From JAABRU01 sp041390465 (GTDB lineage Bacteria > Desulfobacterota > Desulfobacteria > Desulfobacterales > Desulfococcaceae), in the NCBI GenBank assembly GCA_041390465.1, contig JAWKPW010000006.1, positions 33,884-97,883 on the forward strand: 64,000 nt of DNA, written 5' to 3'. Numbering within the stretch: the first letter of the stretch is position 1; every line of letters begins with the position of its first letter. The notes below the pieces were generated by a model that saw only the letters and a list, made by a program, of their open reading frames with translations, ran no database searches and had not been told where the DNA came from. Positions 56,673 through 64,000 of the stretch are shown here, one piece after another. The position numbers and the translations under genes were made by a program.

Positions 56673-59600
56673 TCATGCACTGCCGGAGCCTTTTTTATCC
56701 AGCACATCCCGGATACTTTTCGCGATCACCCGCATGGTGGCAGGTTTTACCACAAAAGCGCCGAATCCGATTTCTTCGGCTTTTTCCGCATCCATGAGAA
56801 AACTGTAACCGGAACAGAGAATGACCGGAATGTCGGGCCGGATTTTCCTGAGTTTCTCAAACAAGCTGAGACCGGTCATCTGCGGCATGGTCATATCCGT
56901 AATGATCAGATCAAAGTCATGCGGTTTTGTCTGAAATATTTCAAATGCCTGCAATGGATTCTGCACCGCTGTCACCCGGTAGCCAAGCCGCCCCAGCATT
57001 TCCTGTGCCATATCCGCAATAAGCTCTTCATCATCAACAAAAAGCACGCTTTCACAGCCTTTTGGAATTTTATCCGAAATTTCAGAAGGCTGGATAATTT
57101 TTTCCGCAACTGCCGGAAAAAACAGGGTGAACATGCTTCCTTTTCCGGGCTGGCTGTCCACAGCAATGGTTCCGTGATGGTTTTTGACAATGCCGAGCAC
57201 AATGGTCAGGCCCATGCCGGAACCCTGTCCAAATTCTTTGGTTGTAAAATAGGGATCAAAGATGCGGTCTCTGATTTTGGCATCAATTCCCGATCCTGTG
57301 TCCCTTATGGCAATTGTGACATAATCGCCCGGAACCAGGTCAGGATATTTTTTTGCCTCCTGCTTTCCCAATGTCATTTTTTCAGCCGCAATTTCCAGAA
57401 TGCCTCCGTTTTCCGCCATTGCCTGAAAAGCATTGGTGCAGAGGTTGATCAGAATCTGCCTGATTTGAACCGAATCAGCAAGAATGACCGCCTCTGCTTC
57501 CGGAAGGTGTGTGCGGATTTCCACTCCGGCCGGAATTGCGGGGCGCAGCAGGGCAAGACAGTCTTCAATAAGGGAGACAATTCCTGCAGGTTTGAGATTC
57601 ATCTCATTCTTGCGGCTGAAATTGAGAAGCTGCCTTACAATGCCTGCTGCTCTCCGTCCTGCTGTCATAACGGCCTGCAGATTGGAGCGGGCCGGATTCC
57701 ATTCCGGCACATCTTCAAGGGCCAGTTCCGTGTTTCCAATGATGATGCCGAGGATATTGTTGAAATCATGGGCGATCCCGCCTGTCAGCGTGCCGATGGA
57801 TTCCATTTTGTGCGCGTGACGAAGTTCCTGCTCCAGTTTCTTCCGCTCCGTAATATCCGCTATGATGCCCACAAGGGAAATCAGGTTTCCCTGCTCATCC
57901 TCATGCCGCCTGCCGCTCAGAAAGCCCCAGAAATCGGTTCTGTCCCAACGGATATAATGCCGTTCCCCAGCAATATAGTCAATTTCACCGGAAATCAGCT
58001 TCTCCATTTTCTGTTTTCCGACCGATCTCTGGTCAGGATGAACATGTTCCGGATAGGCGGAACCGATCAGGTTCTCCATTGGAATCCTGAACATATCGGC
58101 CATGCCCTGATTGGCAAAAATGATGATCCCCCGGGAGTCCACCAGAATAATGCCTGCGGGGGAAGTATCGAAAATGGTTTTCATACGGCTTTCATTTTCC
58201 CGCAGTTTTTCCTCGGCCAGTATTCTGTCTGTAATATCCTGGGCAATTTCAACCACCCCCAGCAGCCTGCCCTGTGCATCAAAAACCGGTTCCCCTTTTT
58301 CATCCCATATGCGTCCGTCCGGCGTGCGCATAATGGCATGTTCGGATTTTTTTGTGGCAAATGCTTTCAGTGTCGGGCAGTTGTCGCAGGGTTTTGCGGG
58401 ATCTGCCCAGAATTCATGGCATTTGTGACCAAGCAGTGCCTCCGGAGTTCTGCCTGCGGAAATTGCGGCTGTCCTGTTGGCCCACAAAATTTTCAGGTCC
58501 CTGTCAACATAGGCTATATTGGCTGTGATGCCATTGAGTATGGCTTCTTTCTGCGCCTCGCTTTCCCGCAGGGATTTTTCTGTTTTTTCCCGCTGAGCTG
58601 CCTCTGTTTTCAGTCTGCGGTTCATTTTGGCAAAAAAAAGCAGAACAAGACCGGTGCAGACCAGGATGAAAAGCAATGTGAAAAGAACAAGTTTCAGTTT
58701 TTTCACATCCAGTTTCGGATCAGGATCATAAAGAAATCCTTCCAGAGGAAAATTCTTCGGCAGTTCTCCCAGACGGGAAAAGGTATGGGCAATGTGGCGC
58801 CATCTGCCCGGATTCATATGTCCCATTTCCACCAGTTTCGGAAAAATCAGATTCTCCATGGTCCGGGCTTCATAGCGCAGGTGAGCCCGCGTCTTTTTTG
58901 CAGCATATTTTCGAATCAGAAGATCAATGATTTCCTCCTGATGTTCCATGGCGTAACTCCATCCCTCCAGGGATGCTTTCAGAAATTTTTTGACACGCTC
59001 CGGGTGTTTTTTTATCTCCTGCTCTGTGGTAAAAAGACAGTCACTGTAAAAATCAACCCCATAGGTCTGGGGAAACAGAATTCCGGGTTTGATGCCTGCC
59101 TGTTCAAGAAGCCAGGGCTCATTGGTGATATAGGCGCTGACCGCATCCGTGCGGCCTTCTGTGAGATCATCAAGATTGTAGGACTGATCCATGCGGTGAA
59201 TCAGGTGAAGGGGGATTCCCTCATTCTGAAAAATGGCCAGAATGTCCGCGTCCTTGTTCCCGGGCAGCAGCATCATGCGTTTGCCGATCAGATCCTGCGG
59301 ATGGGCTGTTTTTGCATCCGCGCGGGTTAAAAGAATGGAGGCGGAATGCTGAAAAATGGCGGCCAGCACAACAACAGGCTCCCCGGCAGCCCGGTGAAGA
59401 AGAAGTTCTGCACCGGCAATGCCATACTGCGCCCGTCCGCTGAGGACTTCCTCGCGTGCAAATTTTCCCTCCCCGCCCTCGGCAATGATCACATCAAGAC
59501 CGGCCTGCCGGTAATATTCTTTGTGCAGGGCCGCGTAATATCCTGCAAACTGAAACTGATGCTTCCATGCCAGTTGCAGAACAATTTTTTCTGAAGCATT

Positions 59601-59726
59601 GGCCTCATGCGTGTGCGGAAGCAGCATCAGAAGACAGATGCAGCACAGTCTCTGGGTACGGATTTGAAGGAAAGAAATGCTGAGGAATTTTATTTTGAGA
59701 GAAAACAATTTTCCGGCTCCCTTCAC
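56673..59726 (-). CDS. Hybrid histidine kinase with NMT1/THI5-type periplasmic sensor
   Basis: A 1,017-residue membrane kinase. GTG start and signal-like hydrophobic segment (about 25-45), periplasmic NMT1/THI5-like solute-binding domain (about 47-320; LQLAWKHQFQFAGYYAALHK, YGVDFYSDCLFTTEQEI), TM helix about 347-367, PAS (about 385-505, with a CHEFW...CDNC four-Cys-like cluster), PAS (about 515-630), HisKA with GGIAHDFNNIL (His653), HATPase (LCTNAFQAM, GQGSGMGLTIVLGIV) and a receiver (Asp944 in LIITDMTMP). The sensor suggests direct recognition of a pyrimidine or similar small molecule. Output partner unknown. Confidence 0.93.
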   Translation of the reverse strand: MKGAGKLFSLKIKFLSISFLQIRTQRLCCICLLMLLPHTHEANASEKIVLQLAWKHQFQFAGYYAALHKEYYRQAGLDVIIAEGGEGKFAREEVLSGRAQYGIAGAELLLHRAAGEPVVVLAAIFQHSASILLTRADAKTAHPQDLIGKRMMLLPGNKDADILAIFQNEGIPLHLIHRMDQSYNLDDLTEGRTDAVSAYITNEPWLLEQAGIKPGILFPQTYGVDFYSDCLFTTEQEIKKHPERVKKFLKASLEGWSYAMEHQEEIIDLLIRKYAAKKTRAHLRYEARTMENLIFPKLVEMGHMNPGRWRHIAHTFSRLGELPKNFPLEGFLYDPDPKLDVKKLKLVLFTLLFILVCTGLVLLFFAKMNRRLKTEAAQREKTEKSLRESEAQKEAILNGITANIAYVDRDLKILWANRTAAISAGRTPEALLGHKCHEFWADPAKPCDNCPTLKAFATKKSEHAIMRTPDGRIWDEKGEPVFDAQGRLLGVVEIAQDITDRILAEEKLRENESRMKTIFDTSPAGIILVDSRGIIIFANQGMADMFRIPMENLIGSAYPEHVHPDQRSVGKQKMEKLISGEIDYIAGERHYIRWDRTDFWGFLSGRRHEDEQGNLISLVGIIADITERKKLEQELRHAHKMESIGTLTGGIAHDFNNILGIIIGNTELALEDVPEWNPARSNLQAVMTAGRRAAGIVRQLLNFSRKNEMNLKPAGIVSLIEDCLALLRPAIPAGVEIRTHLPEAEAVILADSVQIRQILINLCTNAFQAMAENGGILEIAAEKMTLGKQEAKKYPDLVPGDYVTIAIRDTGSGIDAKIRDRIFDPYFTTKEFGQGSGMGLTIVLGIVKNHHGTIAVDSQPGKGSMFTLFFPAVAEKIIQPSEISDKIPKGCESVLFVDDEELIADMAQEMLGRLGYRVTAVQNPLQAFEIFQTKPHDFDLIITDMTMPQMTGLSLFEKLRKIRPDIPVILCSGYSFLMDAEKAEEIGFGAFVVKPATMRVIAKSIRDVLDKKGSGSA

Positions 59727-60054
59727 TGAAATGGTTGACAGCGGATCAAATCAAAACCGGATGGAAGAGTGCAAAAACTGAGCAGAGCGGTTTTCCGCAT
59801 CTGCTGTTCATAAGGACAAAAGTTAAGGAAAATAATTTCTTGCAGAAAAATTCCAAAAAACAGACCGGAATCCCGGAACCGGGGAAGTTCCGTTTTTTCT
59901 GTTTTTGCACAGCCTTTGCTGAAAAGCGCAATCCCCAGGCACAAAAAGGAAAACTGCCGGCTGCAAAAAGCCGGATTTGCTGAAAACTTTGTGCCGGAAG
60001 CACTGTCATCCCGTATAACACATTGATTGATTCTTTACAATAGAGAGACCGGAC
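59727..60054. other. Intergenic region with IS630 end remnant
   Basis: No gene. At about 60020-60056 TTCTTTACAATAGAGAGACC resembles the inner end of the IS630 terminal repeat (GTTACAATAGAGAATC), a solo terminus. Confidence 0.5.
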
Positions 60055-61122
60055 TTATTTCAGCATGGAAACAATTTTCAAATTGGATTTGTGGAAAGGA
60101 CAGTTCCGGATTTCCTCTGCTCTGATCCAGCGGAAATCAGCCGGGCCGGACAGGTGAATCTTTCCGGAAACATAGCGGCAGACAAACACATCCATTTGGA
60201 TTTTGAAATGGGTATAGGCATGTTTCACATGGGTCAGAAACGAGCTGATCCCGGCAGTGATTCCGGTTTTTTCCCGAATTTCCCGGATGCAGGCCTGTTC
60301 CGGACTTTCCCCTTCTTTCCGCTTTCCTCCGGGAAATTCCCACAGTCCGCCCAGCAAACCTTCTGCCGGACGTTGAACAATAAGAATCTTGTCCTCCCGG
60401 TGCACCACACCCGCGGCAATATGGTATTCCGGAACTGAAACAGCAGCTTTGCGTTTGGGATAATTGTCTGTTTTTGCAGATTGAAAACCTGCGCAAAGCA
60501 AAGACAGGGGACAGTTTTCACATTTCGGATTCCGGGGCGTGCAGACCAGCGCGCCCAGTTCCATCATGGCCTGATTGAAGACACCCGGATCTTCCCTGTC
60601 CAGAAGGGCATCAGCTTTGTTCCGGAACACGCTGCGGGCTGCGGCCAGATTGACAGGCTCTTCCAGGAGAAAGACACGTGCCAGCACCCGTTTGACATTT
60701 CCGTCCACCGCAGCAAGGGGCCTGCCAAAGGCAATGCTCAGCACAGCGGATGCCGTATAATCCCCCACTCCGGGAAGCTGTCTGAATGTTCTGAAATCCT
60801 GCGGAATGCTCCCCCCATGTTCCGCCATCACCGTTTGCGCTGCCCTGCGGAGATTCCGGACACGGGCATAATATCCCAATCCTTCCCAAAGTTTCAGGAC
60901 TTCCTGCAAATCCGAGGCGGCCAAAGATTCCGGATTCGGAAATCTGCGGACAAATCTTTCATAATAGGGGATGACCGCAGTGACACGGGTTTGCTGGAGC
61001 ATCACTTCTGACACCCATATCCGGTACGGATCCCCTGTTCCCCGCCAGGGCAGTTCCCGGCTGTTTTTTTCATACCAGTGTTTGAGTTTCTGCCGGAAGG
61101 CAGACAGGTTTTCCGCATTCAA
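60055..61122 (-). CDS. mutY: A/G-specific adenine glycosylase MutY
   Basis: A 355-residue DNA repair enzyme that removes adenine opposite 8-oxoguanine. The HhH-GPD domain has SEVMLQQTRVTAVIPYYERF (the catalytic Glu), LPGVGDYTASAVLSIAFG and the catalytic Asp in AAVDGNVKRVLARVF. The 4Fe-4S loop VCTPRNPKCENCPLSLLC follows (Cx6Cx2Cx5C). The C-terminal NUDIX-like domain (about 225-350; GLLGGLWEFPGGKRKEGES) recognises oxoG. The start is TTG 61122 with GAAGG upstream; no better start exists. Length is normal. Monocistronic in appearance. Confidence 0.95.
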   Translation of the reverse strand: MNAENLSAFRQKLKHWYEKNSRELPWRGTGDPYRIWVSEVMLQQTRVTAVIPYYERFVRRFPNPESLAASDLQEVLKLWEGLGYYARVRNLRRAAQTVMAEHGGSIPQDFRTFRQLPGVGDYTASAVLSIAFGRPLAAVDGNVKRVLARVFLLEEPVNLAAARSVFRNKADALLDREDPGVFNQAMMELGALVCTPRNPKCENCPLSLLCAGFQSAKTDNYPKRKAAVSVPEYHIAAGVVHREDKILIVQRPAEGLLGGLWEFPGGKRKEGESPEQACIREIREKTGITAGISSFLTHVKHAYTHFKIQMDVFVCRYVSGKIHLSGPADFRWIRAEEIRNCPFHKSNLKIVSMLK

Positions 61123-61570
61123 TGATGATGCCTTCTTTAAAGATTCAGGGATGGCAATGCGAATTAAGTGATTTCCGAATATGAATTTACCGGATCTGAG
61201 GGAGTCACAAACGGAAAGTTTGTGAAACTGCCAAACTTTCCGTTTGGCATTCCTTTGGCAACCTGTTTTTCGGAAATCACCTAAGGGTCAGATTTCGTAA
61301 GAGGGTGTTTGAAAAGTCCCACCCCATTCCTCTCCTGAGAGGATAAAGGAGCGTGTTTCAGGACGGGATTTCTGCACCCCCTGCCCTCTCAGGAGGGGAT
61401 TTGTCCCGGAAAAATCGGAGAACCCGGGTGATTTCTGAAAATGAATGCACCTGTTCAGTCACCTGAAAGATTTGACAATTTTCCAAAAGTTGTCAAATTT
61501 TCTGCCGGTGCATATTGGATCAAACCAATGGCGATTTGGTATAAATTTGACAACTGCTTCCCATTGTTAA
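61123..61570. other. Non-coding region with nested hairpins
   Basis: GTGATTTCCGAA (61169) pairs with TTCGGAAATCAC (61269), enclosing AACGGAAAGTTTG / CAAACTTTCCGTT. A GGGTGTTTGAAAAGTC motif (61303) recurs at 17129 at the end of the intI remnant. Another hairpin, GATTTGACAATTTTCC / AAAAGTTGTCAAATT (about 61469-61500), is a relative of 27727-27758. A solo MITE end CAATGGCGATTTGGTAT is at about 61527. Confidence 0.6.
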
Positions 61571-61608
61571 AAGAAAAACCCTGCCGGCTGGGAAAACCGG
61601 CAGGGTTT
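61571..61608 (-). terminator. Rho-independent terminator of the cold-shock gene
   Basis: On the minus strand AAACCCTGCCGG pairs with CCGGCAGGGTTT and is followed by a T-run (TTTTTCTTTT). Confidence 0.9.
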
Positions 61609-61625
61609 GCTGTGACGTGAAATGA

Positions 61626-61829
61626 TTAGGCCAATACAGTGACATTCACTGCGGACGGCCCTTTTTTGCCCTGCTCAACATCAAAGGTGACACGGTTTCC
61701 TTCATACAGACATTTGAAACCGCTTCCGTTGATTCCGGAATGATGAACGAAAACATCGGGCCCGTTCTTCTGTTCGATGAAACCGTAGCCTTTTTTCTCA
61801 CTGAACCATTTTACCACACCATCTGCCAT
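61626..61829 (-). CDS. Cold-shock domain protein (CspA family)
   Basis: A 67-residue single-domain RNA/DNA-binding protein. RNP1 reads KGYGFIEQ and RNP2 DVFVHHS; GVVKWFSEKKG is the usual start and the C-terminus is GPSAVNVTVL. ATG 61829 with AAAGGAGGGTATGTCACA upstream gives the standard length; an in-frame ATG at 61850 lies within the ribosome binding region. Such proteins melt RNA structure, often during cold or stationary phase. It is flanked by a strong promoter (61975-62002) and a terminator, giving an mRNA leader of about 140 bases, typical of cold-inducible cspA genes. Confidence 0.95.
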   Translation of the reverse strand: MADGVVKWFSEKKGYGFIEQKNGPDVFVHHSGINGSGFKCLYEGNRVTFDVEQGKKGPSAVNVTVLA

Positions 61830-61974
61830 TGTGACATACCCTCCTTTCAAAAGAAAATTCTCTCAGTTTCATACCTCAGGTTGCCACTTTCAGGGACAGA
61901 CATGATAAATGGTTTTTCCCCTCAGAACGAAACCGGCCCGCCGGAACTGACTGGCCTTTATTGATTGGCATGTC

Positions 61975-62002
61975 ATTATAGTCTTTTCATAACTTTTGTC
62001 AA
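61975..62002 (-). promoter_or_regulatory. Consensus sigma-70 promoter of the cold-shock gene
   Basis: Minus strand TTGACA, 16-base spacer, TATAAT. Both boxes match the consensus perfectly, the best promoter in the window. Confidence 0.85.
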
Positions 62003-62055
62003 GGAAATGATGAAAAAAACAGCAATTTCTTTCCTCTGATTCCGGTTCAGGAGGT

Positions 62056-62670
62056 TCAGGATGCCTTTGCATATTCAAAGTCAAGGGGTTTTCTCCACCA
62101 TATGATTTCCAAAGCCTGCAAAATGGCCTCATTGATGGGCATAATGCGGGTTCCCCTGTCCGGAAAAAGGGAGGCCACACGGAAAAAACTGTCCTGATAC
62201 ACGGGAATTTCAAGGCCACCGGCTGCGGCTTTCTGCGCATTTTCAACAAGATCCGGAAATCTTTCTCTGATCTTTCTGCACGGGCTGAATTCTTTGTTCC
62301 CGAATTTGTTTCTCCGGGCAGCAAAACCGAAAAGCCTGCAGACCAGCGCCCGGCAGGAATATTGTGCACATCTGCCGTTTCCGGGAATTTTGGGGTCAGG
62401 AACATAAAACACACAGGTTTTATCGCCCAGCAGGGTTTTGGTCTGAATGGCTGCCATCAGCTCCTCTTCTTTTTTCTCACGGAAAATTTTTACTGCCACA
62501 GGATACATTTCCGGCACCGTTGCCTCCACTTTGGGATTTTCGCAGCAGCTTCCGCATCCGCCAAGACAGCGGATACCGGTGGCAAGTTTAAAAACAGTTG
62601 TCTGTCTGTGAATTTCACGATAGAAATCCTCCAGTCCGGAACTATCCGAAAAAACGGAATCATTTGTCAT
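62056..62670 (-). CDS. YkgJ-family cysteine-cluster protein
   Basis: A 204-residue protein with the N-terminal cluster CLGGCGSCCENPKVEAT (about 35-50) and further Cys residues in KTCVFYV, GRCAQYSCRALVCRLFG and FSPCRK, the arrangement of the zinc/iron-chelate YkgJ (CxxxCxxCC) family. AGAGGTGTC lies upstream of the ATG. Family members are thought to bind Zn or Fe-S; the biochemical role is not established. Divergent neighbours are MITEs. It runs in the same direction as the cold-shock gene, whose promoter lies just after its stop. Confidence 0.88.
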   Translation of the reverse strand: MTNDSVFSDSSGLEDFYREIHRQTTVFKLATGIRCLGGCGSCCENPKVEATVPEMYPVAVKIFREKKEEELMAAIQTKTLLGDKTCVFYVPDPKIPGNGRCAQYSCRALVCRLFGFAARRNKFGNKEFSPCRKIRERFPDLVENAQKAAAGGLEIPVYQDSFFRVASLFPDRGTRIMPINEAILQALEIIWWRKPLDFEYAKAS

Positions 62671-63113
62671 ATTTCATGACACCTCTCCACAGGTTGTTGT
62701 TAAAATGCGGCAGGCGGGAAGCCTGTTCCACTTTTTTGTCTGAGAAAAATGCGGAAAGCTCTTTACAGGAAAGACAGGGGATTTGTCAAAAGAAAAATAT
62801 TTTTTGTTAATATAAAAGCTTAGGGAAATATTGTCCCATTATCGGCAGGGCAGAGAGAAGTATTTGAAATCAATGGATTCAATTTGGACAGAATGAGAAA
62901 AGGAGCAGCCAAGCCGGAGATTGGCGGGAACAAAAAAAGCGGAGGCATCCTGTCGGCTGCGCGTCTGATGCTGCACAGACAGGATGTTTGGGATGGTGCA
63001 GATTTTGCAGTGCAAATTAAAAGTCAAATTCCCATAATGCTGATTCGCCAGTTCTGTCTGTGGAAAAAACCGCTTCGCTTAATTTCTGCACTTCTCCGAT
63101 CAGGTGCAAACTG
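62671..63113. other. Intergenic region, no supported gene
   Basis: Plus frame 62884-63113 (MDRMRKGAAKPEIGGNKKSG...) has GC-content like coding sequence and might be a broken gene, but nothing is recognised, and it runs into the MITE at 63114. Confidence 0.4.
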
Positions 63114-63294
63114 GGCAGAGGGACTTCCCATGCTGATTTTTTTAATTTATAATTCAATATATTATTCAGAATCAGTATTATGGATGTATCATTTAACATA
63201 TTGTATCTGTTATATGCAGACAAAATCAGCATGTTTTTGAAAATATAATAATATTGATTGATTATTTTTTATCAGTACGTGCAGACCCACTGCC
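63114..63294 (-). repeat. IS1-type MITE, third copy (inverted)
   Basis: GGCAGAGGGACTTCCCATGC at the left and GTGCAGACCCACTGCC at the right; the inner part (TATGTATCATTTAACATATTG-like, AATTTATAATTCAATATATT) is the reverse complement of 50176-50366. Confidence 0.78.
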
Positions 63295-63304
63295 AAAATA
63301 CGGA

Positions 63305-63553
63305 CAGTGGGTCATGACAGCTTACTGAATTTTTTAAAAAACACTTCAATACTGTCCCAGTCTGACGATTTCGGGTCTTTGGCATGTTTTGCATCGGATT
63401 TCACTCCGCGGTGCTCTTCAGTGCACAGATGAAATGCCACTTTTTTTCAGCACGGCCCTCTGTATTTTTTTTGTCATCGAATCCGCTGTCTGACAGCACG
63501 ATCACATCACTGCCGGGATGCTGGTCAGTATATTCATTCAAATTCAGATTGTT
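63305..63553 (-). pseudogene. DDE transposase fragment (IS4-like)
   Basis: Minus-strand residues HPGSDVIVLSDSGFDDKK, then in other frames IQRAVLKKKWHFICALKST, RGVKSDAKHAKDPKSSDWDS and IEVFFKKFSKLS. DSGFD is the typical second-Asp motif of such transposases. Two frameshifts and both ends are lost. Confidence 0.6.
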
Positions 63554-63675
63554 ATACCAAATCGACATTGAATTTGTGCAATGTCCGGAGTCTCGGACTG
63601 AGAGTCAGGGACACGGAAATGATCCGGAAATCCTGCAGGAATCAGACAGGCACGGTTTCAATCGCGAATTGGTAT
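63554..63675 (+). repeat. IS630-type MITE, 122 bp
   Basis: ATACCAAATCGACATTG to (complement) ATACCAATTCGCGATTG, a shortened version of 27127-27444. Confidence 0.78.
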
Positions 63676-64000
63676 GACAGCATTTTTTTCACTGCGGCAC
63701 AGGAACCTGCTGAAAGACAGAATGCTGATCCCGGAAAGTCCGGATGGAAATGAGAGGGAATGTTTGCGGGTTTCGAACATCAGTGACAGAAGATACCAAA
63801 AAAACAGCATGTTCCGTCATGATTTCAAACATCTTTCGTTCAGAATTTCAGAATATTTTTTGACTTTCCCGCAAAATTCTGACAGAATGGCAAAAACAGG
63901 ATCAGGAACAATACCAATTCTCCATTGAAATCATATTTTTCGGAAGGCAATACTGATTCGCCGTTCATTTTATACAGTGCTGTCAGTTTGCTGTGATCTT
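63676..64000. other. Non-coding end of window with MITE ends
   Basis: No gene. A solo MITE end ATACCAATTCTCCATTG lies at 63910, and ATACTGATTCGCCGTTC at 63950 begins another copy of the 46705-type MITE that runs off the window (CAGTGCTGTCAGTTTGCTG). Confidence 0.6.

Noticed and set aside
56919..59330. 803-residue plus-strand frame
   Set aside because: Antisense shadow of the NMT1-type hybrid kinase; composition (Cys, Phe, His rich) is typical of reverse-frame translation.

Overview
The window looks like accessory-rich chromosome of a Desulfobacterota bacterium, probably a large-genome Desulfobacterales or Desulfonema-type relative. This is inferred from the signalling gene style (long hybrid kinases, two class III cyclases, Cache and CHASE2 sensors), the KamA and cobalamin radical SAM proteins, and the very heavy load of insertion sequences and short dispersed inverted-repeat elements. 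No rRNA or tRNA gene was recognised, so the taxon is not proven.

Layout. 0-7.6 kb: the 3' part of a giant membrane protein, then a STAS protein and PtsP (nitrogen PTS enzyme I). 7.6-11.3 kb: an IS110 remnant and a Cache/MCP chemoreceptor operon bracketed by two inverted copies of a 150-bp element. 11.7-17.1 kb: a mobile integron. A divergent intI remnant, an array of eight tandem palindromes, a type II restriction-modification cassette and a MazE/Doc toxin-antitoxin cassette are separated and closed by two attC sites. intI is split by an IS1-family element with an 8-bp target duplication, and that element is itself split by an IS630-type MITE. 17.2-21.6 kb: rnc, a PHP phosphoesterase, a DksA-type protein and an acyl-CoA synthetase, all on the minus strand and all broken by many small indels although their residues are conserved. 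22.4-27.1 kb: a solute-binding protein, an Smr protein, and an SH3 / M48 peptidase / CHASE2 adenylate cyclase operon. 27.1-33 kb: a repeat field with an intact IS982, an ISKra4 scrap, a broken antitoxin and a UPF0210 gene. 33-48.9 kb: mostly intact core and signalling genes (B12 radical SAM, cNMP-binding hybrid kinase, rpsT, lptE, livH, TM2 protein, KamA, methyltransferase, TPR protein, TPR adenylate cyclase, subtilisin-like protease). 49-54.1 kb: a second repeat field with two IS1-type MITEs, an IS630 copy and gene fragments. 54.3-62.7 kb: a secreted DUF2135-like protein, an NMT1-type hybrid histidine kinase, mutY, a cold-shock gene and a YkgJ protein. 62.7-64 kb: more MITEs and a DDE transposase scrap.

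How the parts work together. Two predicted adenylate cyclases and a kinase with an N-terminal cyclic-nucleotide-binding domain suggest that the strain couples cAMP to two-component signalling. Four short-element families (IS630-type MITEs, IS1-type MITEs, a 103-bp palindrome, a 150-bp element) account for most non-coding sequence. For the first two, a candidate parent transposase lies in the window. The most unusual object is the palindrome array between intI and the first cassette of the integron. The dense indels at 11.8-20.9 kb need care: they may be consensus errors rather than true gene loss.
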